Shown: piece by piece, positions 1 through 12,283 of the stretch
Layout of the letters: each line of letters opens with the position of its first letter
How positions within the stretch are numbered: position 1 is the stretch's first letter
Assembly: GCA_944474755.1 (NCBI GenBank)
Contig: OX104115.1
Coordinates: 74,748,993-74,812,992, forward strand
Direction: 5' to 3'
Origin: Limnoperna fortunei
Lineage: Eukaryota; Mollusca; Bivalvia; Mytilida; Modiolidae
DNA length: 64,000 nt
Made by a program: the position numbers and the translations under genes
Notes under the pieces: generated by a model
The model's input: the letters and a program-made list of their open reading frames with translations, nothing else
Told to the model about the DNA's origin: nothing
Database searches by the model: none

Positions 1-83
1 AGCCACTTCGTAATTAGGTAAGTAAATAAAAATTACAATTAAAATCAAGATAGCGCTCAATACAGAAATCTAGTTTAAATCTT

Positions 84-2049
84 CTATAAATATGCATGGA
101 GTTTGCTACATTCTACAAATTCTGTATTCCAGCCTTGTAGATTTTGGTTTTTTATACGAATTTTAATATACTCTATTGAAATTGTACTTAGGTCTTGAGA
201 TATCCATACATTGTTCAATCCAAGATTGAATAACAAATCTTTAACATTCAATGCCCAGTTAATTTTGCCTTTATTACAGTCATTATATAACATTTTGAAT
301 ACTTCATACACAATATGAAGTTTTTTAGTTAAAATATGTATCCAATATTTCAAAATTATATGTTTTCGTAGAATATATAACGGTAAGTGACCAAGCTCGC
401 CATACAAAAATACAGTTGGCACATTTTTACATAGTCTCAGAATATATTTACAAAAGCGGATTAGAATACTGTCAACTTCTCTTGCTCGGTGAAAACCCCA
501 TATTTCTGCCGCATAATTTAGAACAGATCTAAACCATACTATCGAATAGATAAATCTTTTGTTCAGCATTCACATACTTTTGTTTCAATGCTGATAACAG
601 TGATGACAATGCCCTTGATCCTTGTTGCGAAAGTCTTCTCTGAGTTTGGAGAAACTTTCCATTGTAGTATAATAACATCCCGAGATATACGTATGAGTTG
701 ACAATTTCTTTACCGTTGTAGTAAAACCGCTCTTCCACTTGCTGCCATCCATTTCTGAATACTACAACTTTTGTCTTGTTGGTATTCACTTCGATATTCC
801 ATTTATTACGATATAACAATAACTTATCTATGAGATGTTGTAACATAATCAATTAATTTTCCAAATAGCACAGTGTCATCGGCGAAAAGAATTAAATATA
901 TGAGATACTCATTTAGCGAGACGGTATCGTTATTCAGGTTAGCAGGAAGGTCACTGACAATATCATTCATAAAAACACAAACAGTAAGGGAGACATTGGG
1001 TCACCCTGTTTAACACTAAGAAAATTATCAAACGCATCGGATATAATTCCTTCTGAGCGTACACGTAGACGAGCTGACGAATAAATGGATTTAACCACAG
1101 ATGAAAACTTACTGCTAACGCCGTTTTTTAACAGTTTATATAGAAGAATTCGCCGTTTGAGCCTTGCGAAAGTCCACGAAGGCACAGTATAGTTTACGTT
1201 TTTGCTGCAATAAATGAGAAACGATTCCATGAAGGGTAAAAATGGCGTCTATTGTAGAGTGACCAGGTCTTAATCCAAATTGATTGTTAACTATTTTGTC
1301 TTCATCCTCCGACCAAGTTAATAGACGTTTAGTCAATATGCTAGTATATAATTTCGACAGTAATACTAATACGATTGGTCTATAGTTATTCGGATCTCTT
1401 AAATCGCCACTTGTTGGCACAGGGATAACGATGCACTCAGTCCAGCTATCTGGAAAAGTTCCAAGTTCAAATATGGAATTAAAAGCGGTTTTAAAATAGT
1501 TGCAAAGAACAATGGGGCAGCCGCTATCATTTCCCCAATAATATCATTATTACCACCACTTTTACCGGTTTTAAATGTTTTAATTGCAGTTATAATTTCG
1601 TCCTCGGAAATTTCAGAGCCTAGCTCATCCACGTTGAAATCACTAAATTCTGTATTGTTAATTAAATCTTTCACTTCGTCACATAGTCCGGGGTTTAGAC
1701 CCCAAAATATTTTCAAAATAATTTGTGAGAATTGTATTGTCAATAAAGCACTTGGATCTGGTATTTGGTTTGCCGGCTGGCCAAAATTGTCTAGGCTTCG
1801 TTTTAGCAATGTTACATAGTTCTATACCTTTCTTTCTATTATAATTAAGTAAAGCATTACGTTTTATCTTGTTGAAATTATTTCTTGAAGTTACAAATAA
1901 TCGTCTATTTGTGTCTGTCGGATGATGCCCGATAAGATTCCTTGCACTATGAAACTCTGTGCGAGCTTTTTTGCATTTTTCGTCGAACCATTCATAATTA
2001 TATCTTTTCTCATAACCATGGTCTCTTAATAATATCGTTTTACCATATG
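84..2049 (-). mobile_element. Non-LTR retrotransposon (LINE) remnant: linker, reverse transcriptase and C-terminal region
   Basis: Read on the minus strand, successive open segments in different frames give a LINE pol in the expected order. They are a linker with YEWFDEKCKKARTEF (about 1900-2000), the start of the RT with NYRPIVL (about 1380), FGLRPGHST (about 1270), QGDPMSPLLF (about 985-1015) and the catalytic FADD at 875-886. A thumb region (529-852) and a C-terminal region with NYAAEIWG (84-569) follow. These motifs are those of LINE reverse transcriptases; the clade (Jockey/CR1/I group) is not resolved. At least four frame changes and the absence of an endonuclease domain make it a dead, 5'-truncated copy. 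Its upstream end coincides with the left end of the inverted-repeat element starting at 2050. Confidence 0.85.
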
Positions 2050-2739
2050 GGCTGTTTAAAAAAATATGACCCCAAGATGTGAAACAAATTTCAAATTTAA
2101 ACATGAGCATATAAAGTTTTTGCTCATAATTTCCAAATGTGCATACGTTGAAGTTAATAAAACAAAAAAGAAATTAACGAAAAGTTAAGAAATAAAGTGT
2201 TTGTAATATTTTATTGAACAAATTTTGAAATATAAAACACTGTTAACATTTATACATTTTTCTTCATTTTAACAATGTTATGTTTCATATAACTTGTTGC
2301 TGTTTTCTTAAACAATGTAACAAATACTAATTACTTCTTGTGAAAGATTTTGAACAATATTCAAATGTACTTTTTCAAAGAAATTAATTTTTTCAAGAAT
2401 TATTGAAAATTCTTTTGTTATCTCCCTCTTAAAAATTTTATTAAGTCAAAAGTAGTATGTATTTTTGCATATTTTTGCAAAATTATTTAATTATAATTAT
2501 AAGTCATCCATTGAGAAAAATTTTTTTATGATAAAGTTAAATCATTTAAAAATGGTAGGTTGTAGAAAAAGTACTATGTTTAGTCTGATTTTGTTGCACT
2601 CCTGACACTCCAGGTTAAACAAATAAAAGAAGGAAATACATTCTTTTTTAAAAGTACTGAGGTAATTTTGTGATAATGCTGGGAACAAATTTCCTATATC
2701 ATTTTCAATAGGATGTTTGAGAAAGAACAAAATTAATAT

Positions 2740-3470
2740 ATAAGCTGTTTAAATAATGACCCCAACAGAGTATGGTCCTCTAATGTTGTCAAATTAATAG
2801 ATATATTATTTCTAAATAGTTACAAAATGTATGTCTTGTTGTAGGGAACGTGTCTGCAAAAACTCTTGAAGATATATCAGAAAACAAAAAAGTTATGCCA
2901 AAAAACATGCCAAAATTGACAGGAGTGCAACACTTTTCTGTGACACCTAAATATGATATTTTTTAAAAGGTCCCAAAATTGTCAAATCTAGCAATATGTG
3001 CATAATTCGTAACTTATTGAGAGATACTAGTATCAAAAGAAAGTACGTTGCATTTTAAAAAGGGTGAAAAAATTGTTTTGAAAAAAACTACCCTGTCATG
3101 AGTGCAACACAAATTTAAGCAACGCAAAATTTAGTTCTTCCTAGAATTTTTTTTCTTTTGTTATCAATGATTAAACCAAAATAAAATCATAAATATACCT
3201 TTGCTGCATCAAAGCAGTCACAGCAAGATACCCTAAAACTGGTACTCTGATCAGGGACACCAAGTAAAACAGAGCACACTCAACTGTCAGGAGTGCAACA
3301 AATGACATGTTCTTACATTGTAGATATGTTTTCTTAAAAAGTTCTCTTATTTTGTGTTTTCTCTTTATTTTTTAGCAGAAGCTGCACAGAAGCATTGAAT
3401 AAATATTTCAGATGGATGATAATACCTTTTACATTCATTGTTAAATGTCAGGAGTGTAGCAGTTTGTTTA
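2740..3470 (+). repeat. Left arm of the inverted repeat
   Basis: This arm matches the reverse complement of 4260-4836 almost throughout, for example the phrase AAAACAAAAAAGTTATGCC and the stretch around CTTTGCTGCATCA. It carries about 190 bp at 3208-3398 that the right arm lacks, so one arm has gained or the other has lost a segment. Confidence 0.75.
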
Positions 3471-3797
3471 AAATTGAGCTTCAGATTTTATAAATTCATA
3501 TATTGTGTACAATTTAGTTGGCTCCATATTGATATCAACTGTTTTTATAATCGAGAGACACCATTTCCAATTGTAGTCTTTGTTCCATCCATATGGAGAA
3601 CCAAAATTTTGCAGTATACTTGCAATCATCTATTCATTTCAATATTGTATCAGTAGTGCAACAGTTACATGGATGACATTTAAAACAGGAAATCTTAGAT
3701 AAATGAACTGATATGTTTTTCAACAGTATATTGTTTAAATTCCAATTGAAAAAAACATCTAAAAGATTTAGCTGTTGGAATATGTCTCTAGATTATA

Positions 3798-4058
3798 TGT
3801 TTGTTTGTTTGATGGTGTTTAACGCCACTTTCAGCAATTTTTCAGCTATATCATGGCGTCCAGTTTTTATTGGGTGAGGAAGCGGAGTACCCGGAGAAAA
3901 CCCCCGACCTGCGGTAGGAAAACTGGCAATCCTTGTCAATTAAGATTGGAGTAGAGTACACCCTGCCTGCAGTGAGAATCGAACCCGCAATCTCAGTGTT
4001 GACAGACCACGTGATCAATAGTAGACGAACTATCTTGACAACTAGGCCACCGAGGCCC
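3798..4058 (-). mobile_element. tRNA-headed SINE (MetaSINE-like), full length
   Basis: The copy lies on the minus strand. The tRNA-like head with A box GGCC(G/T)AGTTGTC-like and B box GGTTCGATTCTC sequence is at the high-coordinate end. The conserved body (GGTGTTTAACGCCACTTTC, read on the plus strand) and a TTTG-repeat tail are at the low end. Both sides carry CTAGATTATA (3788-3797 and 4059-4068), a 10-bp target duplication. It is nested inside the inverted-repeat element, so it is younger than that element. Confidence 0.85.
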
Positions 4059-4259
4059 CTAGATTATAAAAAACAGTTGGTATCAATATGAGAGACAAAC
4101 TTAATTGTACACAAAATATGAAGTTTTATAAAATTTAAGCTCATAAAATGCTATTGTAACACTTAATTTCTAAAGAAAGTTTCCTTAACTTAAATTTAAA
4201 TAATTATAATGAATAAATCTTCAAAAAATATTTCATATTATGATACAATTGAAGATCAA

Positions 4260-4836
4260 TAAAAAAACCTGCTGCACTCCTGACATTAAAAAAAATTAAT
4301 GTAAAAGGTATTTTTCAGCCATCTAAATATTTATTGATGCAGCAAAGGTATATTTATGATTTTGTTTTGGTTTAATTATTGAAAACAAAAGGAAAAAATT
4401 TCTACCAAGAACTTAATGCAAAAAAAACTTAAATTTGTGTTGCACTCCTGACAAGGTATTTCTTTTTTTTCAAAACAATATTTTCATACTTTTTAAAATG
4501 CGACATACTTTCTTTTCATATCTCTCAATAAGTTAACACATGAAACTTTGTAATAAAAAAAGAATTATGCACATATTGCTAGATTTGACAATTTGGTGAC
4601 GTTTTAAAAAATGACATTTTTTTAAAGTTTCACAATAAAGTGTTGCACTCCTGACAATTTTGGCATGTTTTTTTGGCATAACTTTTTTGTTTTCTGAGAT
4701 ATCTTTAAGATTTTTTGTAAACATGTTCCCCACAACTAAACATACATTTTTAACTATTTAGAAATAATATATCTATTAATTTGACAGAATTAGAGGAACA
4801 TAATCTGTTGGGGTCATTTTTTAAACCGCCCATATA
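4260..4836 (-). repeat. Right arm of the inverted repeat
   Basis: This is the reverse-complement partner of 2740-3470. It ends in the terminus TTGGGGTCATTTTTTAAACC followed by GCCCA and TA. It carries three copies of the recurring 16-bp motif, at about 4268, 4440 and 4641. Confidence 0.75.
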
Positions 4837-6507
4837 CTTTGTATGCGCTTTCGTAAATTGTTTTTGTTATCTCCCTTACGGCATTATGTACGTCAGATAC
4901 AGAGGTAATGTTATTAACTAACAAGAAAACTTTGATGCAAAGCATCAGTTCGCCGCCGATTTGTTCTGCATTCTGCGCGCGTTTGTCAAAATGATTTAAA
5001 AAAAAATTACGGGATGCATTTTAAAGCATGTTACAGAGGTTTATTTTTATGTTCTTTGCAATTATATTGTATCAAAGCTTTAAGTTAGTATTTTGTTCAA
5101 ATTATACATTAACAGCATATACTTTAGACCCAATAGTGTGTTTTTCTTAGAGGCTGTATTATGTATAATCAAACGTTTCGAACATTCAATATGTGTTTTT
5201 CTATCTGTTTGCATTTGCTTAAATGCAAAATACATATCATCTCGACAATATGGCAATTAGAGATTTTTAGATTGGATTAAAAAATTGTACGTGTAGTGTA
5301 CGAGAAGAATAAATAATCACAGTCAAGTTGTTTGTATATAATATAAAAGCTTGTGTAGCTGACATCTCAGATTTTCAATAGAACTAAAAACACACAATTT
5401 CTAAGGACTATCTAATGAACATTCGCTTAGAAAGAATTGCAATTTCTAAACAGAAGGCATTTTAACTTTTTCCCCAATAACGTTCTATGTAAAGCTAAGT
5501 CCTGCTATTGTGGCTAATTTGAATTGCCGATTTCTAAATTTGCGCACATGAAATCTTTTCTCATATATTAAATCACAAATATACTTGAATTAAAACTAAT
5601 ATTTAAGTTGTTCAATTAAATTATTGACATAACATTTATATATTGAATCTAACAAATGCGGCATACTCCGGAATTGTTTAAACAAAATTGCCTTTTATTC
5701 TGGTTTCCGATTTTTCAAACCAACGCTCTTCGATAGAACTATCACCGAATTATACAGTACCAGGATAAAATGGTATCCCTATATTATTAACTTCCGTAAA
5801 TAGAATACCAATAAAATTTATTATTACATGAAACTTTGATATTACCCAAGCATTTTTGCAGTCGAAACTTAGATATCATCTTGTTTTTTTCACTCAAGTT
5901 AAATGATTGACATTCTTGTAGCAAATTTCTGTTCATTTATGGTAACTAAGTGTACTTAGAAATATTTTCTCCTTTATCCATCGTTAGCAACGAAAGTGAA
6001 TACAAATATATCGCCGCCCTCCTGGGCGGCGATATTGACGAAAAAAAGTAAGTTATCGTTCGTGTGCAGGTGGCGCCGTGGTAGCCGGTCCATGTTAATT
6101 TCCGGTTTTATGTAGTAGCGTTTACAAACTCACACAGGAAACTATTCATGGTAAATTTTCTTTTTTATTTTATAATAAACAGATGCATACATATAATCAC
6201 CTTTGTTGATAGTACAACGATAGTTATAATTGTTGCTTGATTAGAAAAAGGGGGATCGTCGGTACCGGGGATCGTTTACATCGTCACTACCCATGTATTT
6301 ACTGATTATATTTTTGCAGTGCCAAAATACTTAAAACTTACATGAAATAAAATGTTTCTTGTTCGTGCATGTATGCTCAATTAATTAAAATATACAGTTA
6401 ATTATTTGTAGATTATAAAAAATTATTTACTATACTGGAAGTACATGTATTGCAGCATGTACACATTTCAGTGTAGGAAATTTATTTTGTAAACAATTTC
6501 TTATTTC
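4837..6507. other. No gene recognised
   Basis: AT-rich sequence without a convincing reading frame or repeat family. The one standout is the GC-rich hairpin at 6008-6035. Confidence 0.5.
6008..6035. repeat. Perfect GC-rich hairpin
   Basis: A 12-bp perfect inverted repeat (ATATCGCCGCCC and its complement) around a 4-base loop TCCT, standing out in AT-rich surroundings. It could be a MITE remnant or a structured RNA element; no flanking structure decides. Confidence 0.7.
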
Positions 6508-7620
6508 AGGCCGAAAACCAATCATACAGAGACTTTTGCCTTCTGCTGTTCCTAGCATATTTCATTGGACCAAGCATGAGACAACATCATCACTTAAAAG
6601 AAAAAGCAGAGCTGTTTCCCGTGAAGATAAAAGAAATAAATTGGAAGGAGAAATTTAGAAGAAAGCTTCCAATGTAAAGTTGAAATTTCATAGGAGGTAA
6701 TTTATACAGCTGAAAAGCTTGAGGACTGTGTACCAAATGCTGGAGAGCCATTTTTCACAGATGCAAAGACACAAACACCTGTAGTACCGATGTTTTCTGT
6801 GGAGAATTTCTCTAATGATGATGCAGTCATGCACTTTTATACTGGTCTGGAAACTTATGCAAAATTTTTGTTTGTTTTACGCACACTTGGCCCCGCAGCA
6901 CATTGTTTGAAATATATTTATTTTCAAATTGATAGTGTCTCTGTTGAAAATCAATTTTTTATGACCTTAATGAAACTCAGACGTTACACAACAAACTTTG
7001 AATTGTCTCGATTCTTTTCAGTATCTGAATCAAGTGTAAAAAATATTGTCTATACATGGATTGTGTTTAGGTCAAAACAGTGGCGAGAAGTGAATATATG
7101 GCCATCTAGTAGTTTAGTACGGTATTTTTCTCCATCTGACTTCAAATCAAAGTTTCCAACAATCAGATAATTATAGATGGCACAGAATGTCCTGTCAAAA
7201 AACCTAAGGCACCCAGAGCTCAACAGGCAACATTTCATCATATAAGAACAGAAAAACTGTTAAAATACTAGTGGGATCAACTCCGGGGGGATTAGTTAGT
7301 TATGTGTCCAATGCATACGGGGGTTGTACCAGTGATCGTCAAATAGTAGAACGATGTAAAGTAGTTGCATTATGTGATCCAGGGGACAGTGTAATGGCAG
7401 ATAAAGGATTCAATGTGCAAGACTTGTTTGCCAGAATGGATGTTACTGTTAATATTCCTACATTTTTTTAAGAAAAGAAACAGGATTAGTGGCAAAACCA
7501 TTCTACGGAATAGAAAAGTATCCAGTAAGAGAGTCCATATAGAACGGATAATCGGACTGGGTAAAACATACAATGCCTTTGTATCCATGTCTCGTAAGTC
7601 GTTTAGAATGGGTAGTTGAT
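6508..7620 (+). pseudogene. THAP-DDE transposase (ISL2EU / DDE_Tnp_4 type), broken
   Basis: The piece after an acceptor-like TTATTTCAG at 6508 reads AVPSIFHWTK, typical of the end of a THAP zinc finger. From 6790 a frame carries the helix-turn-helix-like region (LMKLRRYTTNFELSRFF, SESSVKNIVYTW). After a frameshift near 7170 comes the first catalytic Asp in IIIDGTEC (GAT at 7176-7178), then VGSTPGG and TSDRQIVER. The second Asp lies in MADKGFNVQDLF (7400-7402). After another frameshift near 7470 comes the Glu in RVHIERIIG (7542-7544). The family is a DDE nuclease transposase acting on its own element. The catalytic residues survive, but stops and two or more frameshifts make it a pseudogene. 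No terminal repeats were identified. Confidence 0.85.
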
Positions 7621-8847
7621 CGCGTCTTTTTTTTGTATTGCCAGTGGTAGTTGTTCCGATATGCCGAATTCAGTCCCCTTTAGATTTTTGGCATTTTTCT
7701 TTACCAGATCCCGACCTTCAAAGTTTGAAAATTTCATTAACATTGGACGGATATTGACACCTTTTTTATCCATTCTATGAGCTTCTGATATTGTTAGTGT
7801 TGTTGTAGCATCTTTGATGTTAAGGTGGTCATTACAAAATGTAACCTGGCTACACTGTTCATCTACTAATTCCGGTATGTTGTAAAAAACTAAATTATTA
7901 CGCATGGTTTTCATCTGTACATCTATCATCTTACCTTTTAACCTATCGTTTTCTTTGCGTATGTCTTCTAAGGATTCACTAATCTTATCAACCGCACTCA
8001 CATTTATTCCCCGCTGTTACACTTTTTCGAAATTTATCAAGTTCTAACCTAAACCTCGATAAGTCAGTTTTTTGTAGATCAAATTCATTACTTATCAGTT
8101 GTGAACTTTTTCGACTTGGTCCATTCGACTGTCCATTGATTTAGCATCTCGCTCCAGTTTTACAACTTTAGCATTTATGGAAGTTACCAAAGACTCAATT
8201 TGATCAGGGGCCTCGGTGGCCGAGTGGTCAAAGTACTTCGTCTACTATTGATCACGTTATCTGACAACACTGAGATTGCGGGTTCGATTCCCACTGCAGG
8301 CAGGGTGTACTCGACTCCAATCTTAATTGACAAAGATTGCCAGTTTTCCTACCGCAGGTCGGGGGTTTTCTCCGGGTACTCTGGCTTCATCCCCCAATAA
8401 AAACTGGACGCCGTGATATAGCTAAAAAAAACTTGCTGAAAGTGGCGTTAAACACCATCAAACAAACAAACAAATATCAATTTGATCAAGTTTATTCAGT
8501 TTTGTTTCAAATCTATCCATTTTACGAAACAATTCATCAACCCAACTATGTTTGTTTTCAGGTATTTGCTGTGGAGGTGGTGTGTGGTGGACCTGTTGAA
8601 TCGGGTACATAATACTGGGATTGGGTGTTGAACATATATTGGCATTTTGCATCTGAAACATCGAATTTGGGCTTTGCGAATACATTTGGTTCATATCGTA
8701 CGATGTTATCAGTTAATTAAAACTGTTCATCGATAAAACTTCTCTCGCAGTAGGTATTGAAATGTTTTGATTGTTTACATTTAAAATGTCAACTGTGTTG
8801 TCACCTGTGTTTACATTCGCGGATTGTGTATTGTGTGGCAGAGTCAT
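7620..8847 (-). pseudogene. LINE ORF1-like protein (coiled coil plus RNA-binding region), interrupted by a SINE
   Basis: On the minus strand an ATG at 8847-8845 opens a Thr/Asn-rich N-terminus. After a frame change comes a Gln/Pro-rich stretch (VHHTPPPQQIPENKHSW), a heptad-like segment (MDRFETKLNKLDQID), the inserted SINE, more coiled coil, and from 8001 a segment resembling L1-type ORF1 (SESLEDIRKENDRLKGK, NNLVFYNIPE, then GTEFGISEQLPLAIQKK). In L1-like elements ORF1 binds the retroelement RNA. The downstream pol is not in this window. The SINE and several frame changes make it non-functional. It could instead be a CR1-type ORF1; the class call is moderate. Confidence 0.6.
8207..8476 (+). 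mobile_element. tRNA-headed SINE (MetaSINE-like), full length
   Basis: The best preserved copy. The head has A box TGGCCGAGTGGT and B box GGGTTCGATTCCC (pol III internal promoter). The body runs through AAACTGGACGCCGTGATATA to AAGTGGCGTTAAACACCATC, then a (CAAA) tail. A 12-bp target duplication TCAATTTGATCA is at 8195-8206 and 8477-8488. The insertion splits a LINE ORF1 in opposite orientation. The element has no protein; its 3' end would be copied by a partner LINE. Confidence 0.92.
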
Positions 8848-8880
8848 TGTTTTATTATAAATGTGTTAATAAAGTATGAA

Positions 8881-8896
8881 TATATATATATATAGG
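8881..8896. repeat. (TA)n microsatellite
   Basis: Eight TA units just upstream of the LINE ORF1 start. Confidence 0.9.
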
Positions 8897-9537
8897 TGTT
8901 TTATAATTCTAAACTCATTACAGAGCTTAATAAAATATTTTACAGTAAATTGTCTGTTCTATTTATTGTACTTAAATAAACCCGTGTAGAGCCTCTATTG
9001 GTAATGGTCACTTTAGGAGGAAAAATTCTGTATTTACGATTAGTCAGTTTCTTTGGTCAGAGGTCCTTATATAAATGTTTTCTGGGTTGAACTGGGCAGA
9101 CTGGTTATTCTAAAAAAAAGTAGAGGTGATGACATAAGTTGCTGTTGAAATTGTTGTATGGTATCTGATGCAAATTGAGACTATTCTGTTTGTGAATCTT
9201 AGATTTTCATATTCAGGTTGGTTCATTTTCCATTTCTAACTAATTAACATTATGAAGTCATTCTCTTAATATTTTGGGGGTTAGCATTCTTTGCTATTTG
9301 AGTGTTTAAACTATTTAACGATTTAAACAAAGTTCCGATGATTTTGGAAATAAACGTAGAAATAAATGAATTTTTTATTAACTTTTCGGTTAAAACCTAA
9401 GTAATTAATTTTTATAGATTAGGGCTCGAAACATATAAATTAATTGTGCTCTCGAGTATAGTTTTATTTTATTGTATATATATTAGGATTGGCGTAGTTC
9501 TACAAATGGACTAATGAAGGTATTTTATTTTATACAG

Positions 9538-9600
9538 ACACACCAGTAGCAGTCAATACTTTGTTAGAACGCTTCAGTGGCCCTTTGTACCACATACAGG
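9538..9600 (+). other. Possible small exon of an unknown transcript
   Basis: A 63-nt stretch lies between a strong acceptor (TATTTTATTTTATACAG) and a donor (GTAAGC) and is open in two frames. I do not recognise the product. It may equally be chance in AT-rich DNA or part of a non-coding RNA. Confidence 0.2.
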
Positions 9601-12236
9601 GTAAGCAGTGTTCACTTGTAATTGTATACGTTGTGTTTACTGTAGTATGTTTATTTTACCTGTTGTCATTGTTATTGGGGCTCTATATGAGTGTGCTTTA
9701 TAATGTAAGCTTCACGCGATGTACATGTATATTAATGAGAAGCAGTTTCATAGAAATAGAAGTTGCATATTCATGTGTAATGTATATATTTTTTTTATCA
9801 TACTGATCATTTGTCAAATTGACCAATAGCAATTTTCATTCGTTTGTATTTGTGTTTTATGTAAATGTGATTTTGTTATGTCACGTGCTTTGATATGTTT
9901 TGTTATATGTTTTAGGGGAAATTTGTCATAATAAAAACACTACGAATCCCGGATCTTGTCTATGTATTAGGCCAGAGAACCCGCGGTTACATATTGTTCT
10001 TACTTTTATTCTTCTTCTTTTATGGTTTCTTTCCTATAGAATCGTTGTTTGCACTATTGTCACTAATGTTACTAGAATTAGATCTTTTGGTGCCTCTACG
10101 AGGCATATTACTACCAGCTTTTCATACTTTCACTGAGAGCTAAAAATACTACTACCCGCCATCCGCCATATTGTCCAAATTATGATATTATGATACGAGC
10201 CATGAGATGTTTTTGGAGGTACTTAATGGTGATAGGATTAACCTGTGACTTTGCATAAGTCTGTGTCCTGTGTTATGGGATTTATGCGTGTTTTTGTGGT
10301 GGATTATTTGTTAGTTATTCCACTATGTTGAATTATATTCAACGCTTACCTCATGTGCGTTTGGCCGATAGGATTTAGAATATTTTGAATGTTATGTTTA
10401 GTCCTGATTTTGTTAAAGGAATTCCTTCTAATATGTTGTAAAATTGACTGTAGATAATTGAGATGTATATATATTTAATAAACTGTAGATTAGTACAATC
10501 AATTAGTGTTTATGTGATTTTGATGACTAAAGCCAGCATCACTGCATCCGTCTGTCCGTTTATAATCATTTGCACTCAACCGCCGTCACACAATATCCAT
10601 GAACTACACCTGACTGTTAAGTATGGAATTTAATTCAAACTTGAAGATGGGATAACTCTTACCTAGAGAGTTCCAATGATCGGCCGCAAGTGTGCGGAAT
10701 TGGCCTGCTAGATCAACTAGTCGTGTTGAAATACGATGAAAGCTGCCTTCTGAGTCGTATATCATAAGGTCGTTAACTTTAAGGAATCGATGTGGGGAAG
10801 GGAACTTAGAGACAACAACTGAAATGCGTGTGTAGTGTACATGTCTATTGATTCATTCTTAAACTATTATTGATTTTAATACATTTATTAATTAATATCT
10901 TCTTAAAAATCCTTGTCATATTGATTGTTTTTGTTATTATCTCATGCATTTCATATTGCACAAATAGTTGGTACAGACTGATAAAAAAAAAGCATTAGAA
11001 CAAAAAATGTAAAGATGTGATTTGTCAGACAGGCACAAGGTCTTTATGGCTCATACATGTATATGAATCCATGACAACACTAAAAGGAAATGCAATTTAT
11101 TTATTTATATTTGATAACTAAGGAAAATAACAAGTGTTACAGTACCAAATATATATGGCTTGTTCATGACACTGGTACCTGCAGAAAGGACCCAGAAACC
11201 CTACTTGGTATACCAATGGCCAACTATACCTAATCCAATGTTTTAGTATGTTTTTGTTAATTCCCTTTCTAGTGGGCATATTTCACTACTTTTTTTATAC
11301 ATGTATATGACTTATGGGGATGCAGGATGCCATATGGTACTTTTTGTGAAAATCTTGAAACATCACCTTTAATTAAAATGTCTTTAAAATTAACTGTTAA
11401 TTTCCATGAATTGATAAAATTAAAAATAATAGCGAAGTGCATATGTATGCCTATATACTACTTCATTAATTTATTTTAATTGTTTACATGTAAATATAAA
11501 GTTTTTGCGTAAAAGAATTTGGTATAGGCAAAAATAATGAAAAAGATATTTTGACACCCCCTGCCCTCAATTCTTTTAATACTATAATGTGTTATATACA
11601 TCAAAACCATTAAATTTCTTTTAAAGGTGCCATGTGTGTGTACCATAGGTCAATCTCATTATCTTTATGATCGTGTTAAACCCAAACTGTACCCAAAAAC
11701 TTGTTAAAATAACATTTTTGGTAGTTATTAAACATATAGTAAACTACGAAATTCTTTTAAAAATGAATATTTATTAGACATAGCAACTTTAAAACAAAAT
11801 AATCTCAAAATAATTAAAGATCCAACATATTATCACCAGCTGCACTCCATTGATGTCTTGACTGAAATAATATAAAAGGGTATATATATAAAATGTTCCC
11901 ACACTGTGTTTCTTTGTTACACTATTTTATGCCATAGCATACCTTGCGGACTTTAGTTGTAACATCTATAACCATAAATAGAGTTCATACAACTTTTAAA
12001 CAGTCTAAGACTGCCAAACAGTGAAACACTGATATTCTGTAATTTTAATCTGTGTGTGTCTACAAGACAACAATTTTGAGCTTTTCTTTATTCAAATAAT
12101 ATAGTTGCTCATAAAAAATATTTCACATCTTGCAATATGTATTTTTTACACAAAAAATATTGTGATCATATCAATTTTGTTGTTTTTATAAGGCATTCTT
12201 GGGTGTCCTTCGGTATTGTGATGTAGTATAAACCCT

Positions 12237-12283
12237 AACCCCCCACCCCCCCCCAAAAAAAAAATATATATATATATATAAAA
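12237..12283. repeat. C-tract, A-tract and (TA)n microsatellite
   Basis: A run of C's followed by A's and a TA repeat. Confidence 0.85.

Larger units (their letters stand above)
2050..4836. mobile_element. Non-autonomous inverted-repeat (fold-back) DNA element flanked by TA
   Basis: The left end at 2050 and the right end at 4836 (reverse complemented) both start TGGGC(T/G)GTTTAAAAAA and continue to TGACCCCAA, and each is bordered by TA, as in Tc1/mariner-type target duplications. A third copy of this terminus lies at about 2740, so 2740-4836 may be the core element and 2050-2740 a second, partial copy. Arms at 2740-3470 and 4260-4836 are long imperfect inverted repeats. The motif TGTCAGGAGTGCAACA or close variants occurs nine times, in both orientations. 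No transposase frame is seen. A SINE sits inside at 3798-4058. The element interrupts or abuts the LINE remnant to its left. Confidence 0.6.

Noticed and set aside
7271..7619. Independent small genes after the THAP-DDE frame
   Set aside because: They are consecutive pieces of the same transposase separated by frameshifts.
8207..8300. tRNA gene
   Set aside because: A and B boxes are present, but the sequence continues into the SINE body and lacks a proper acceptor stem; it is the SINE head.
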